DNA from: Priapulus caudatus
Taxonomy: Eukaryota > Priapulida > Priapulimorpha > Priapulimorphida > Priapulidae
Direction of reading: 5' to 3'
DNA length: 20,909 nucleotides
Assembly: GCF_000485595.1 (NCBI RefSeq)
Contig: NW_014577545.1
Location: forward strand, 21,796-42,704
Of the stretch, positions 7,830 through 17,156 are shown in pieces. The translations under genes and the position numbers were made by a program. Each line of letters begins with the position of its first letter. The stretch's first letter is position 1. The notes beneath the pieces were generated by a model that saw nothing but the letters and a program-made list of their open reading frames with translations, had not been told where the DNA came from and did not search any database.

Positions 7830-8554
7830 AATGAATGTGTCAATGACACTGTAGCTCACCACACAAAAGGACACAAATGAGGAGTTGAGAAGAAGTCAGT
7901 TTTAACTGAGGAGCAACCATGACGTACATTATAGAAAGAAGAGTATATGTATGGGAGAACTCCATTATATACTCTTGAGATATTATGTGTAATTTTTTAT
8001 GTGAAAATAATAAATAATATTATATATAAATTATAATAATTTATAACCAAAATGAATCACAATTTGTGATGTAGATGGCGTATACCCGCTTTGATGTTTC
8101 TTAGCATAAATCATTATATCATAATAATAATAATATAATAATAATAGTATAAACCATAATATGTTCATAGCAAGAATTGTCAATGAAATCTTGTAAAACG
8201 AACCAGACGAGTGTGACACCACAGACTGTTTATCTGCGTGTCTATTATAAATATGCTATATAATTGCCCAAACCCTACGAATTTGCATTTAAATTTTTTT
8301 AAATATCAAAACCCCTAGCCTTATATTCACATACTAAAAATCAAGCAAATCCGGGAAACTGAACTGACTAATGGCAATTCCCATTTTTGCCAAAAAATTG
8401 CCGTGGCTCGAAATTACGTCAACTTGCGTGCTCCAAAATAGGACGTTTAACGGTTCCTGAGTTATCGTTGATCGTAGCCAAAAGTTGACGGATGGACCGA
8501 CGGACGAACGTACAACGGACGACGACCCATGCTTGACGATGTCAAGGTGAGCTA
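7830..8554. repeat. Module C, full copy: 0.7-kb TIR-bearing repeat inserted in gag-pol
   Basis: Short inverted ends TAGCTCACC (7852-7860) and GGTGAGCTA (8546-8554) bound an A+T-rich, non-coding body. The right part has GACGGA/GACGAC words. Homology with the other copies begins slightly further left, at about 7830. AAAAC occurs on both sides (7825-7829 and 8555-8559) and may be a 5-base target duplication. Gag/MYND coding ends immediately left and retropepsin coding resumes immediately right, so this is an insertion. I read it as a non-autonomous DNA element, family unknown. Confidence 0.75.
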
Positions 8555-8555
8555 A

Positions 8556-8976
8556 AAACTGGTTCGGTTGGTGGGTGAGAGATGTATTATGTTGGTGAAT
8601 TTGGATGGGGTCCAACACGGGGCCTTGTGGGACACCGGGGCTCAAGTCAGCTTGGTTGAGAAGGGCTAGTTGGAGAAGCATTTTCCTGGAAAGCAGATCC
8701 GAATTCTTCGATCAAGGGTTGCTCATAAATTCAGCCAGTGGGACAAATGGTATCGTTGAATTGGTGGAATTGGACCTGACTGTGGATGAGGGTGAACCAT
8801 ATTCAGTTCCATTTGTGGTGACTGCTGCACCTTTGGAGCACCCAGTGGTAGGGTTTAATGTCATCCCTCACCTTTTCCGTAATAACCATACAGGTGATTT
8901 GAAGTCTATTTTCCAGGAGAAGCCACACATTTGCTCGCAGCCAGTTGGTTACAGCTTGGTGATGAATTTTCCTTAA
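8556..8976 (+). pseudogene. Retropepsin (aspartic protease) of the first gypsy-like element, truncated
   Basis: The frame from 8556 reads VNLDGVQHGALWDTGAQVSL, giving the D-T-G-A catalytic motif of retroviral-type proteases, followed by VEKG and a TAG. After a frame change, VELVELDLTVDEGEPYSVPF and PVVGFNVIPHLF supply the later strands and a GFNVI block in the place of the family's usual G-[FA]-D/N-x-I/L segment. It is the natural continuation of the Gag/MYND region across the inserted repeat. No reverse transcriptase follows; LINE-derived sequence begins at about 8970. Confidence 0.75.
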
Positions 8977-9300
8977 AACAATATATTGATGAATCATTTT
9001 TCCAAACCAGTCAAGCCTCCAATATAATAGATAACCCTTTTTGGCAGTATTGTTACTTAAAGCCTTGGAGGAGCTGGTCTTTAATGGACTGCATTATACC
9101 AAAAACTCCTGGCAGCGAATTTTTGAATAAATCAAATATGGCTATTATAACAAACAATATCAAAATTTAATTATTAAAACCATGGAACAAAAGGGACTAT
9201 ATTATATTACGGACCTGACTTAAACCAAACAGTCAGACTAATAAAAGAAAACTGATCGAAATATGGGATACAGATAGTGTACCTTTATTGATTAGTTATA
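8970..9300 (+). pseudogene. L1-type LINE ORF2 C-terminus, copy 2
   Basis: It reads KQYIDESFFQTSQASNIID, NPFWQY, then, through several one-base shifts, the same TPEEFLNKS, NIKI, KGLYY and RSD-like blocks as copy 1. It extends about 80 bases further upstream than copy 1 does. The junction with the protease is not sharp in my reading (8960-9000). Nearly all differences from copy 1 are single-base insertions or deletions. Confidence 0.6.
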
Positions 9301-9379
9301 GATTGATAAAATCAATACCGTCAAATTATATGTCTCATATTGGGCATAGCTATGGGCACTGCCCAAAAGTATACTTACC

Positions 9380-9502
9380 CGCAGTCAAATCCTCGTAAGC
9401 CAACAATAACCCTAACCGCAGTCCATAATCGGAACGAATGCACAACAGCCAAAAATTGATGAAATCCATTTTCTTCTCCATTTTTCTTATCTTCTTGATT
9501 TG
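9380..9502 (-). pseudogene. Second copy of the signal-peptide-like exon
   Basis: This is the minus-strand counterpart of 3878-3974. The ATGGATTTCATC start and the GTAAGTATAC donor are retained. Added or lost bases between them change the frame (MDFINFWLLCIRS against MDFIICAVVLV). Confidence 0.3.
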
Positions 9503-9639
9503 CGTTCGTTAGCAAGCGTAAACGCGCCTTCATGCAACATACCACTATCCAGACATAGCACCCGATGCAAATTGCCTCTGTGCGCGATGTGCAGTAGGTA
9601 TAACCACGGCAGTCACCAGATTGTTGTGGGTCACACATC

Positions 9640-9960
9640 ACAATCACACAGATTGCACTTATTATGGTTTTCTCTCCTGTGGTGAGTTCTCAATATGTTA
9701 CTTCACGTCACTTGACCGTTGCAGGAAGGCAGCCGTGCACACAGATCGCACTTATATGGTTTTGCTCTCCGTGTGAGTTATCATATATTACTTCACGTAA
9801 ATTGACTGCGAGAGGCAGCGTCACACTGATCACCACTTTATATGGCTTTCTCTCCCGTGTTCGAGTGTATCCATGTGTACCTCATGTCACTTGACTGCGA
9901 GAAGGCAGCATCACACAGTCACACTTATACGGGGTTTCTCCAGTGTGAATTCGCATGTGC
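9640..9960 (-). pseudogene. C2H2 zinc-finger array, four linker units, broken
   Basis: Four minus-strand TGEKPYK-C-type linkers fall at about 9650-9690, 9743-9780, 9828-9867 and 9916-9957, a spacing near 84-93 bases that fits one finger each plus indels. Only two units are present at the first locus. Stops and frame changes interrupt every unit. Module A copy 2 begins about 50 bases further right. Confidence 0.75.
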
Positions 9961-10499
9961 GTCTTCACATTAGTCATTATTCAAGTGCCTATCACTCAAC
10001 AGGTACATCACACACAGTAAAACAATATTATACATTATATCAGATACATTTTTGCGAGTTAAAGTTAACGTATGGTTGTATACCTGTGTTACATGCGAAA
10101 CATTATATAATTTACATGTAATCAAAATAACTAATGAAAAAAAATCAAAGAAGTCGTCGAAACCGAAGTCTTACACTCATGGGTAATTTAATAAAGTAGA
10201 TAATGGATTCTTTATGCTATTGAAATATAGACCGTATTTCACCTTGCTGCGATTTATCTATATATTATATAAAGTGGTGTTCAGCCGAATTAGTCCGTAC
10301 TCGCATAACTAGAGAACTCCGCAGCCTAAAGGAAAACTAAAGATATTTTCAGATATCAGCATTGTCCTGGGAGGTTGTTCTGCGCTGAAACATAGAAATT
10401 TCAAAAAATTAAAGTAAAATTGCCTAAAAAATCTATTCATTATATAGATGACGGTGCGTACAGAATTAAACATCACGTACGTGCTGAATCCATGGTGTT

Positions 10500-10590
10500 A
10501 TACCCTTAACGTGCGACCCGTAGTGCATAATCGCGTAGAAACATCCGTCTCCTACACCTAAGATCGATTCGACGTCGCGCTGCGTGACTC
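10500..10590 (+). pseudogene. tRNA-like sequence, copy 2
   Basis: Corresponds to 1691-1770 (ATCCGTCTCCTACACC is kept). The A-box region has insertions and the B box is destroyed (GATTCGACGTC), so it could not be read as a tRNA. Confidence 0.55.
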
Positions 10591-10682
10591 TTTAAGTATG
10601 TATTATTTTAATTTTTGGACTTTTTTATTTTTTCATTTTTATATGCCTTTTATCTTTTGATTTCTTCATTATTTTTTACTAT

Positions 10683-10845
10683 TTGGGATGGGATGGGATA
10701 GCATCCGTGTGATGGCGATGGGATACGCATGCGATGCGAATGGCATGGCATTAGGCAGTGTGCGTGCGCGATGGATCGTGCGATTGGGATGGTGACTGGC
10801 ATGGCATGGAATGGGATGGATGCCCATGGATAGAGCATGGATAGA
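10683..10845. repeat. GGGAT minisatellite, copy 2
   Basis: GGGATGGGATGGGATAGCAT words as in 1857-1995, but interrupted by extra bases (for example GCGTGCGCG) that break the 5-base register. Confidence 0.8.
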
Positions 10846-11049
10846 TAGTATTTGGCATTCGTTTCTAACCTAAAGTCCAGTACCAATCTGGGTAACACCA
10901 CTGATTTCCGCCTGCAACGCCGGCCGGTGGTATCCGCTAGTGCCATATAAAGCCGACGGTTAGCAACACGCCCAACCCCCTGCCAGATTCCCCCACATAA
11001 GAAAATGGCATTGCTCGATGATGATTTCAGATAAATTTTTCCAATGAAT

Positions 11050-11790
11050 TCTAGAAATCATGCTTAAAAACCATGAGAGTGCCTATAGCTCCATAGGTCC
11101 GAAAGGTATAAGCTGAGCTAGTAGACAAGTTTGAGGCCCAAGTGGCCAGATGGAAATCATATAATGATAGGATCTTTGCTCAGTCAGATACATCACAACT
11201 GGCAGCATCCCAGCACCGAATACATTAGCGATGACCTTCATAATGGAGGTGTCAAGTGTCCATAGACAGCTCGCGCGTACAGAAACCATTTGTCATGCTT
11301 ACTGTACGCATTTCTGGCTTAGAGAAAGATAATTGTTTTTGTTTTTAGATAAAAAGCATGACTATTACTATAAAAATTCAAACGAACAATCATGTTTCCT
11401 ACAGGTCGAGATCTGTGTTTGTTTGAGGGGGGGGGGGGGCGGCGGGTGTTTTTCGGCGCGCTTTTAGCTTTGTCTTGTTCTTTTTTTTTTTTATTTGTTT
11501 TTTTTTTTTTTTTTTTTTGTTTTTGGGGGGGGGGCGCGGGGGGGGGGGGGGGGGGGGCGGGGCGGGGCCTGGCCGGTCGGGGGGGCGGGCGGGGGGGGGG
11601 CGGGGGGGGGGGGGGGGGCTGGCGGGCGGGGCGCGGGCGACTGCTGTTTTGTTTAATTGGTTTCTGTTCTTCTTTGAGGGTACACATTGCTACTTGTGGA
11701 GAATTCTGAAAAGACGATTCTTTTCGATGAATGACATGAGCAGCAAACTCCGCTACGCAACCTATTTTAAGATGTCTTCCACAATTCTTT
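11050..11790 (+). pseudogene. YqaJ-type exonuclease remnant, copy 2
   Basis: Colinear with 2210-2690, from GTGCCTATAGCTCCAT to GATGAATGACATGAGCAGC. Numerous one-base insertions leave no frame longer than a few dozen codons, and a 230-base G/T-rich block splits the segment. Recognised only through copy 1. Confidence 0.6.
11426..11660. repeat. G and T homopolymer block, probable sequencing or assembly artefact
   Basis: Runs of up to about 20 G and more than 20 T with scattered C and almost no A, inserted into a TTTGTTTGTTTG(T)GGGG site that is only 17 bases in copy 1 (about 2537-2553). Long frames through it are poly-Gly/Phe on one strand and poly-Pro/Lys on the other and are meaningless. Real low-complexity DNA expanding from the TTTG/GGGG seed is possible but less likely. 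Confidence 0.8.
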
Positions 11791-12164
11791 TTACAGGAAA
11801 TTATGATGTGAGTACAATTTGGAATAGCAAAGGCTGAATTTTTTTGGTGAACCATAAATTGAAATGTTGAAACAAATTTATTTTGACGTTTCAAAATGAC
11901 GCTTTAATGAAATATTACAGTTAATACCATATTAGACCAATGTTGTGTTAAAGCGACAATTAAAGTCAATTTCAATAACTTCTGTAACTGTTTTTATACC
12001 ATTAGAATATACATATCAATAACGTATTCAGTTATAGATAAGCACATGAATGTAAGTCTAGTTCATGTGACGTCCACAGCCGCCGAGTGGTTGGAGCGAC
12101 GCCACACTAACGGCAAAGTGATTTGTGTTGTATAAGATTGCGGAATTCTGGCTAAACCAAAAAA

Positions 12165-12990
12165 ACAAATGAAAGTGTCAATGACACTGTGAGCTCACAC
12201 GAAGAAAAAAAACTCAATGAAGCGAGTGAGAGCAACGTCAGTTTTAATTCGAGCTCAACGCACGACTCACAGTTATAGAAACAAAGAGTATATATGGGAG
12301 AACTTCCCATTATATAGCTCTTGATAAGATTATGTTATAATTTTTAGTAACAAATAATAAATAATAGTTATATATAAATTGATGAACTAATTTATAAACA
12401 AATAATGGAATCACAATTTGTGAGCTGGTAGATGGCGCGTTACCGCTGTTTGATGTTTTCCTTAGCATTAAATCAGTTATATCATATAATATTAAATAAA
12501 TAATGTATAAATCATAATATGTTCATAGCATGAGTTTTGCATTAAAGATATTGTCAATGAAATCTTGCAAAACGAACCAGACGAGTGTGACATCACAGAC
12601 TGTTTGTTATCCACGTGTCTATATAATATGCTATATAATTGCCAAACCCTACCTAATTTGCATAATTTTTTTTTAAATATCAAAACCTCTAGCCCTTATT
12701 CATTCACATGCCAAAAAATGAGTGAAAACCGTTGAACCCGAACTCACTAATGCCAATTCCTATTTTTGGCAAAAAATTGCCGTGGCTCGAAAGTACGTCG
12801 ACTGGCGTGCTCCAAAATAGGACGTTTAATATGTGAGCATAGCAGTAACAACTATACCTAATTTAAAACATGTGGGTCAAACAGTTCCTGAGTTATTGTT
12901 GACTGTAGCCAAATGTTGACGGACGGACGGACGTACGACGGACGACGACCCATGGCATGACCATGAATATGTCAAGGTCAGCTAAAGAAA
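12165..12990. repeat. Module C, third copy
   Basis: Runs from GTGTCAATGACACTGTGAGCTCAC to GTCAAGGTCAGCTAAAG, colinear with 7830-8554. The first half (to about 12500) differs mainly by one-base insertions. The second half differs mainly by substitutions and has about 60 extra bases (near 12830-12890). The inverted ends are present but altered. The right flank (AAGAAAAGGTGGCC) is not retropepsin. Confidence 0.8.
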
Positions 12991-13410
12991 AGGTGGCCTT
13001 ACTTTTTTGTACATTTTATGCATTTGCCAAAAACTAAACGAACAAAAATTCATGTTAAATTTGGTTGTTTTTTAAAAGAAAATTAATAAATATATTTCTT
13101 TACACACTTTCATTTTCTGGAGGGCACTAAACAAAGTCTTTACACAGCATGGCTTTTTTCAAAACATTGTAGTTAAACAAAAACATACCGTTTTTCTGTT
13201 TCAAAGTTCTGTTTCACATGTAATAAAATGATACAAATATAATTATCATGTGTTCTTGTTTTAAGTCATTTACCAATTGTATTAAAGGTACATAATGGAC
13301 AATAAGTTTACAAAATACCGTAAAAATTAATATATTTATTATTATATAATTACAATACTGTGATGTGATTGGTTGTAACGCTGTCATGTGTCCAGAAATA
13401 TTTAGCGGTT
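12991..13410. other. A+T-rich unassigned spacer
   Basis: No coding segment or repeat family recognised. This is the first stretch after the duplicated block in which the sequence has no partner elsewhere in the window. Confidence 0.4.
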
Positions 13411-13411
13411 T

Positions 13412-13640
13412 TGTTAAATTTTGAAAAGCAGTATTGACCGGGTCGCGGTCAATACAAGATTTAGCGGTATTGTTAAGTTTTGAAAAATGGTAGTGTTCAC
13501 ATTCAATAGATTTTGTACAAGATTTTGATCAATAATAATAAAACAAATATTGACGTTTGTAGTCAGTTAATACATCATTATATTAACTTTTTGAAAAGTC
13601 GTATTCACATTGCAAGCTCATTGAATACGACTTTAGAGTT
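13412..13640. repeat. Sub-repeats and two perfect hairpins beside a Harbinger-type transposase
   Basis: Three diverged units begin TTTTGAAAA followed by a GTATT or GTGTT word (about 13420, 13477 and 13588). Two exact hairpins occur: GTATTGACCG...CGGTCAATAC (13431-13455, 5-base loop) and GTCGTATTCA...TGAATACGAC (13598-13631). A short (AAT)n run follows at 13652-13672. Structured, repeated ends of this kind fit the terminal region of a DNA transposon, probably the one whose transposase remnant lies next to it. Confidence 0.45.
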
Positions 13641-13735
13641 AATTACGTGTCAATAATAATAATAATAATAATTGCAGTAGCACTTTCATACAATAGCTCA
13701 GTAGGCGGCTTTAATTAATGAGTCCTCAGACACTT

Positions 13736-14050
13736 TCAGGGATTTGATGGTAAGATGTTCGTGCGAAAATTGTACAAATAAAAGCAAACTTGGATAATGC
13801 GTATGGCGACAGCGGATTCAGTGTTGTTCATAGGGACCTTCAGTATTTTGTAGGTTTTAGCTAGCCCAATTATACGCTCGATGTGCACTCTTTTGCTGGC
13901 TATTTTACAATCTTTGAGAACAGTTCCTGAAGAAAGTCGGTTTGTTTTTCTGAAGAAGGTGGGAATGTTGATCGTAATCATTCTGGACTGTAATGCAATG
14001 TATGTAAATGATATAAAACAAACTGCGACCCACTCCTGTACAAACATCAA
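13736..14050 (-). pseudogene. PIF/Harbinger (HARBI1-like, DDE_Tnp_4) transposase, C-terminal remnant
   Basis: The minus strand reads TINIPTFFRKTNRLSSGTV, then KIASKRVHIERIIGLAKTYK and AIRIIQVCFYLYNF. The NIP-x-F-x-(K/R) segment, the R-x-H-x-E-R-x-IG block with the last catalytic glutamate, and the hydrophobic tail are the C-terminal half of the DDE nuclease fold in Harbinger-superfamily transposases. The two catalytic aspartates and the whole N-terminal half are missing (they would lie to the right of 14050). Only about 90 of the usual 350 or so residues remain, so it is not active. Confidence 0.75.
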
Positions 14051-14107
14051 TCACACTCACACTGTTCACACTACTATATTTGCTCAGTCATTTTCCTGCT
14101 AACAACA

Positions 14108-14365
14108 CTCCGCAATTAAATGTGATGTGCAGACGATGTCTTGACAGATTTCAATACGAATAGGAACCTTCGACCCCACGAGGTAAAGGTGGAGCAAGAC
14201 AGGAGCCTTGGCCACATGCTTGCAGTAGCACTGCAAAAGAAGTCGCCCAAAAAATTCAAATTCGTGCAGCAGAGTGTTGGTGTCGAGTTACGGCGGCAGG
14301 GAGCTCCGCACAAGGTCTTCCTGACACTCGGGCATCAGCCAGGGGGTTGGAGGTGCACGCAATAA
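14108..14365 (+). CDS. Open frame of about 80 codons, unidentified
   Basis: It reads DVLTDFNTNRNLRPHEVKVE, then MLAVALQKKSPKKFKFVQQS and ELRRQGAPHKVFLTLGHQ to a stop at 14365. Composition is protein-like (mixed charged and hydrophobic, no low complexity), unlike neighbouring spacers. I recognise no domain. It lies on the same strand upstream of the DUF6589 gene, with a Harbinger-type insertion between them, so it may be an upstream exon of that gene. That is only position-based. Confidence 0.3.
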
Positions 14366-14477
14366 CGTCGATCGGTTGGGAGCAGAGCACGATCAACAGC
14401 CCCTACTCTGGAAGCAGAATTTAGAGGTACAGTTAGTACACAAGTGCACTATGTCACTACATTGTTCATCATTAATT

Positions 14478-14509
14478 GGGGGTACAGGGGGGGGGGTCCC
14501 CTGTGCCCC
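14478..14509. repeat. G-rich hairpin
   Basis: GGGGGTACAGGGG pairs with CCCCTGTGCCCC across a run of G, with one G-T pair. It may be a transposon end or a cruciform; there is no partner elsewhere that I can see. Confidence 0.4.
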
Positions 14510-14575
14510 TTTCATAAACTCTTCTATGTAATGTATAACATTCTTCGGTTTATTATTGTTAGTATCTGTCACGTA

Positions 14576-15079
14576 AAGCCTAGTCTACACTAGCAAACTT
14601 CACCAAACCTTTGTTTGCAAACTTTAGCAAACTCCGAGTTTGCCAAAGTTTGGAGAAGGTTGTGGTGCCTGTCCACACTATGAAACTTAAACAAACTTTG
14701 CAAAACTGTTATTTTGTAAAGTTTCTAAAAGTTTACATAAATTAGAGGGAAAAAGATACCATTGCCCTCCAATAAGTAAAAAAACAATGGAGAATCACAG
14801 AAAGAGAGTATGTGTGAGTGGCTCAGCAGCAATTATTGCAATTGCTATCCAATGCCGACGTCGTCGACGAAACTAAAACAAGCCACGTTTATGGAACAGA
14901 CCCTGGATTATGAAGAGGGACCAGTTTGGGGCCTGTCATTGCATGCCTGCTTCAGGAAATGAGGGCCTCAGACAGAAAAAGCCTAAAGAATTGCCTAAAG
15001 ATTGCTTGAAGCAGAATCTGCTGCAATGCGGCCTTCTTTTTCTTGCCAAACTCGGAGTTTGCTAGTGTAGACTAGGCTT
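14576..15079. mobile_element. Internally deleted PIF/Harbinger-type element, 504 bp
   Basis: Inverted ends of about 24 bases: the left starts AAGCCTAGTCTACACTAGCA and the right is its exact complement at 15056-15079. The flanks give TA on both sides, or TAA/TTA if read as the 3-base TWA target of Harbinger elements. The interior, from ATGGAGAATCACAG at about 14788, reads MENHRKRV and later RLWNRPWIMKRDQFGA, which matches the W-x-RPW-x2-RDQ-x-GA start of HARBI1-like transposases. A stop follows CRRRRRN, and the nuclease domain is absent. Subterminal words GCAAACT(T/C) and AGTTTG(C/G) are repeated inside the left end. I read it as a non-autonomous deletion derivative. Confidence 0.8.
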
Positions 15080-16633
15080 TAGGCTCGTTATGTCCTATTC
15101 AAGGCTCCTGCGACTACAAGACGGAGCCGGATGTTAACGTACGACCAGCCATCGACCTACAGCTTTTGCCTTGACAACGTCCAGGCAGGGACAGAGGCTA
15201 AGCACCAGCACTCTCAGAGGTCAAACACGTTCCTGCTGATGACCATGTGTTTTGCTGTGAGATATCGTGTGGCTCCCCCTCTAGATTCACCAGTAGACGC
15301 ACCAGTAAATGCCAGCAACCTGGAACCATACGCATTCCTGCCATCAGCAGATGTGTATGAGAAGAAGCACACGCGCATGGTGTTCCTGCTAAAGCACATA
15401 CTGCCTGACCACCTTGATCTACTGCGTGACCTCGAGACCAAGCTTCAACCTCGTCATCTGCACAAGTACTCAAAAGAAATGCAGGAGCGCTCTGAGTTTG
15501 TTATATGGTGCATGACAATATAATGCAATTGTCAAATTTATCCCTATTTTGCCATGCTTCTGGATTTGACCTTACACCTTCATTTTTTGAGTAAGTAACC
15601 ATGCTGTATGTTATTGTTTTTGAATTCTAGCTAAGCATAGGAGTTGTCGATGCCAATCCTTCAATGACGTCTGGCATGGTCCCTGTGCTTGAGCACCTTT
15701 AGCAATATGTCGCAGTAAAAGAAGGCAAACCAGTTGACAATTTGGTTGGTGGAGATGGCCTCTCTATAGAGTGCATAATCCATGCACAGCATGCGCGCAA
15801 CAAAGGCGAGAACTGGCATCACCGCCTGGATTCCATGTGGGCAGCACCCCAGGAATTCCATAAGGAAATTCTGCTTCTTCAGGTTAGTAATAAATATTTG
15901 CTGAAAACAGCTATAGATAAACATCTGAACAACAACAATTACCTTATAGCAAAATAAAAAAAAATAAAATAAATTGGTTCAACAGCATGATCCATAAGGA
16001 TTTTTCATTTCTTATTTTTTTAAATGAAAGCTTTATTTCTAATAAGTCCATGTATATATATATATATAAATGAAATAATCCCATACATATCTAACTGTCT
16101 CATTTCTTCTCGTATAGGATTCCAATAACAGGTTTTTCGTTGGAGGAAGTATAGCTGACAAAGGGACTATTAGCAAGTTGAAATCTGACTTTAACCATCG
16201 AAAGGATGTGATGTCCAACTTCCAGCATGTATGGGACATGTATGAAGTAAGTTAAAATGCAATAGAATGAAGCAGCTCGCAGAAGCAAACTCAATAGCAG
16301 CAATAATGTATACGAGATAGAAGCACAGCACGCATGCTTGCAATATTTTGTGCGTTCAAATTGAACCCATTTGGTCTTAAAAAATGGTACACTTATTTAT
16401 TTACAGTTCACTACAGATGGCTACGTGTTGCTCTGCGCTATGCAGTTGCAAAACACCACCATGCAAAGCTTCTCTAGCCAGGGAACAAGTGAAGACCAAC
16501 TCGATTGGCTTCACCGACTCGCCCAAGAAGTGGTCGACTTCTGCTGGGAGCTACCGGACATGGATGGAATCAGGTGTGCAGCGAAAGCATATGCAGACGA
16601 ATCACCAGACAGTACTGTTGGTGACTCCGTTTT

Positions 16634-17156
16634 CTGCACGTGTCAAGCAGGTATGCGTATTATGCAAACTAAAAACAAAACCTGTTTATCTAACCCTAAC
16701 CCTAACATACTCAGACAAGGATTAAATCAGTAATTAAGGTATTTTTCCATCTTTTTTTGGTTATAGAGAAAGACGATGTCATGATACTGTGCTGCAGCTT
16801 ATCATGCAAAGTAGGCTGGTACCACATAAGTTGCGTGCAACTGAAACAAGAGCCATCTTCTGATGAAGAATGGTACTGCAGCAGCGAATGCGCTGGTAGC
16901 TCCACATACGCATACTGCTCCTGCCACCACAAGCGTGCTGAAGATATGGTACAATGCGCCCTAAACAGAATTGCAGGAATGCAGAATGGTATCATAAGAG
17001 CTACAAAGGGATTGCACAGAACGAATGTCTCCCAGGTAAACAGTGATTGTTTATCGGGGGTAAACCAGAGCCATATTGTTGTGCTATTATTGAGAACAAA
17101 TGACAAAATTATTTCAATCATTCCAGATGCATGGTATTGCGGTGAAACATGCCATC
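16634..17156 (+). other. Tandem PHD fingers within the DUF6589 gene
   Basis: Finger 1 spans exons 4 and 5: FCTCQ, then VMILCCSLSCKVGWYHISC, then EEWYCSSEC. All C4-H-C3 ligands are present. Finger 2 follows at once: AYCSCHHKRAEDMVQC in exon 5, then after a one-base shift (about 16960) NCRNAEWYHKSY, and AWYCGETC in exon 6. In finger 2 the cysteine expected three residues after the histidine is tyrosine (TAC). PHD fingers read histone tails or mediate protein contacts. Here they fall between the N-terminal and GDG-containing halves of DUF6589. The intron positions in both fingers fit genuine exons. Confidence 0.75.
16691..16706. repeat. Short TAACCC run in intron 4
   Basis: TAACCCTAACCCTAAC, just over two and a half telomere-type hexamers, within the intron between exons 4 and 5 of the DUF6589 gene. 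Too short to mean a chromosome end. Confidence 0.6.

Larger units (their letters stand above)
10008..12165. repeat. Composite repeat, module A, copy 2
   Basis: This is the same module as 1190-3390, in the same orientation, starting CATCACACACAGTAAAAC. It lacks the 390-base section with the P2X7-type exon, joining GTATAAGAT directly to GGAATTCTG. It contains the extra G/T homopolymer block at 11426-11660. Extra single bases are scattered along the whole length at a far higher rate than base substitutions. Confidence 0.85.

Noticed and set aside
11319-11894. 191-residue minus-strand frame with a proline-rich core
   Set aside because: The core is the G homopolymer block read backwards, inside suspected low-quality sequence.
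13736-15079. One intact Harbinger element joining the C-terminal transposase at 13.7-14.05 kb to the N-terminal segment at 14.8 kb
   Set aside because: The inverted ends at 14576 and 15079 enclose only the N-terminal part; the C-terminal piece lies outside, on the opposite strand.
15198-15473. Minus-strand frames opposite DUF6589 exon 1
   Set aside because: Shadow frames; the plus strand carries the family motifs and the splice sites.
16691-16706. Telomere or chromosome-end sequence
   Set aside because: Fewer than three hexamers, inside an intron, with unique sequence on both sides.
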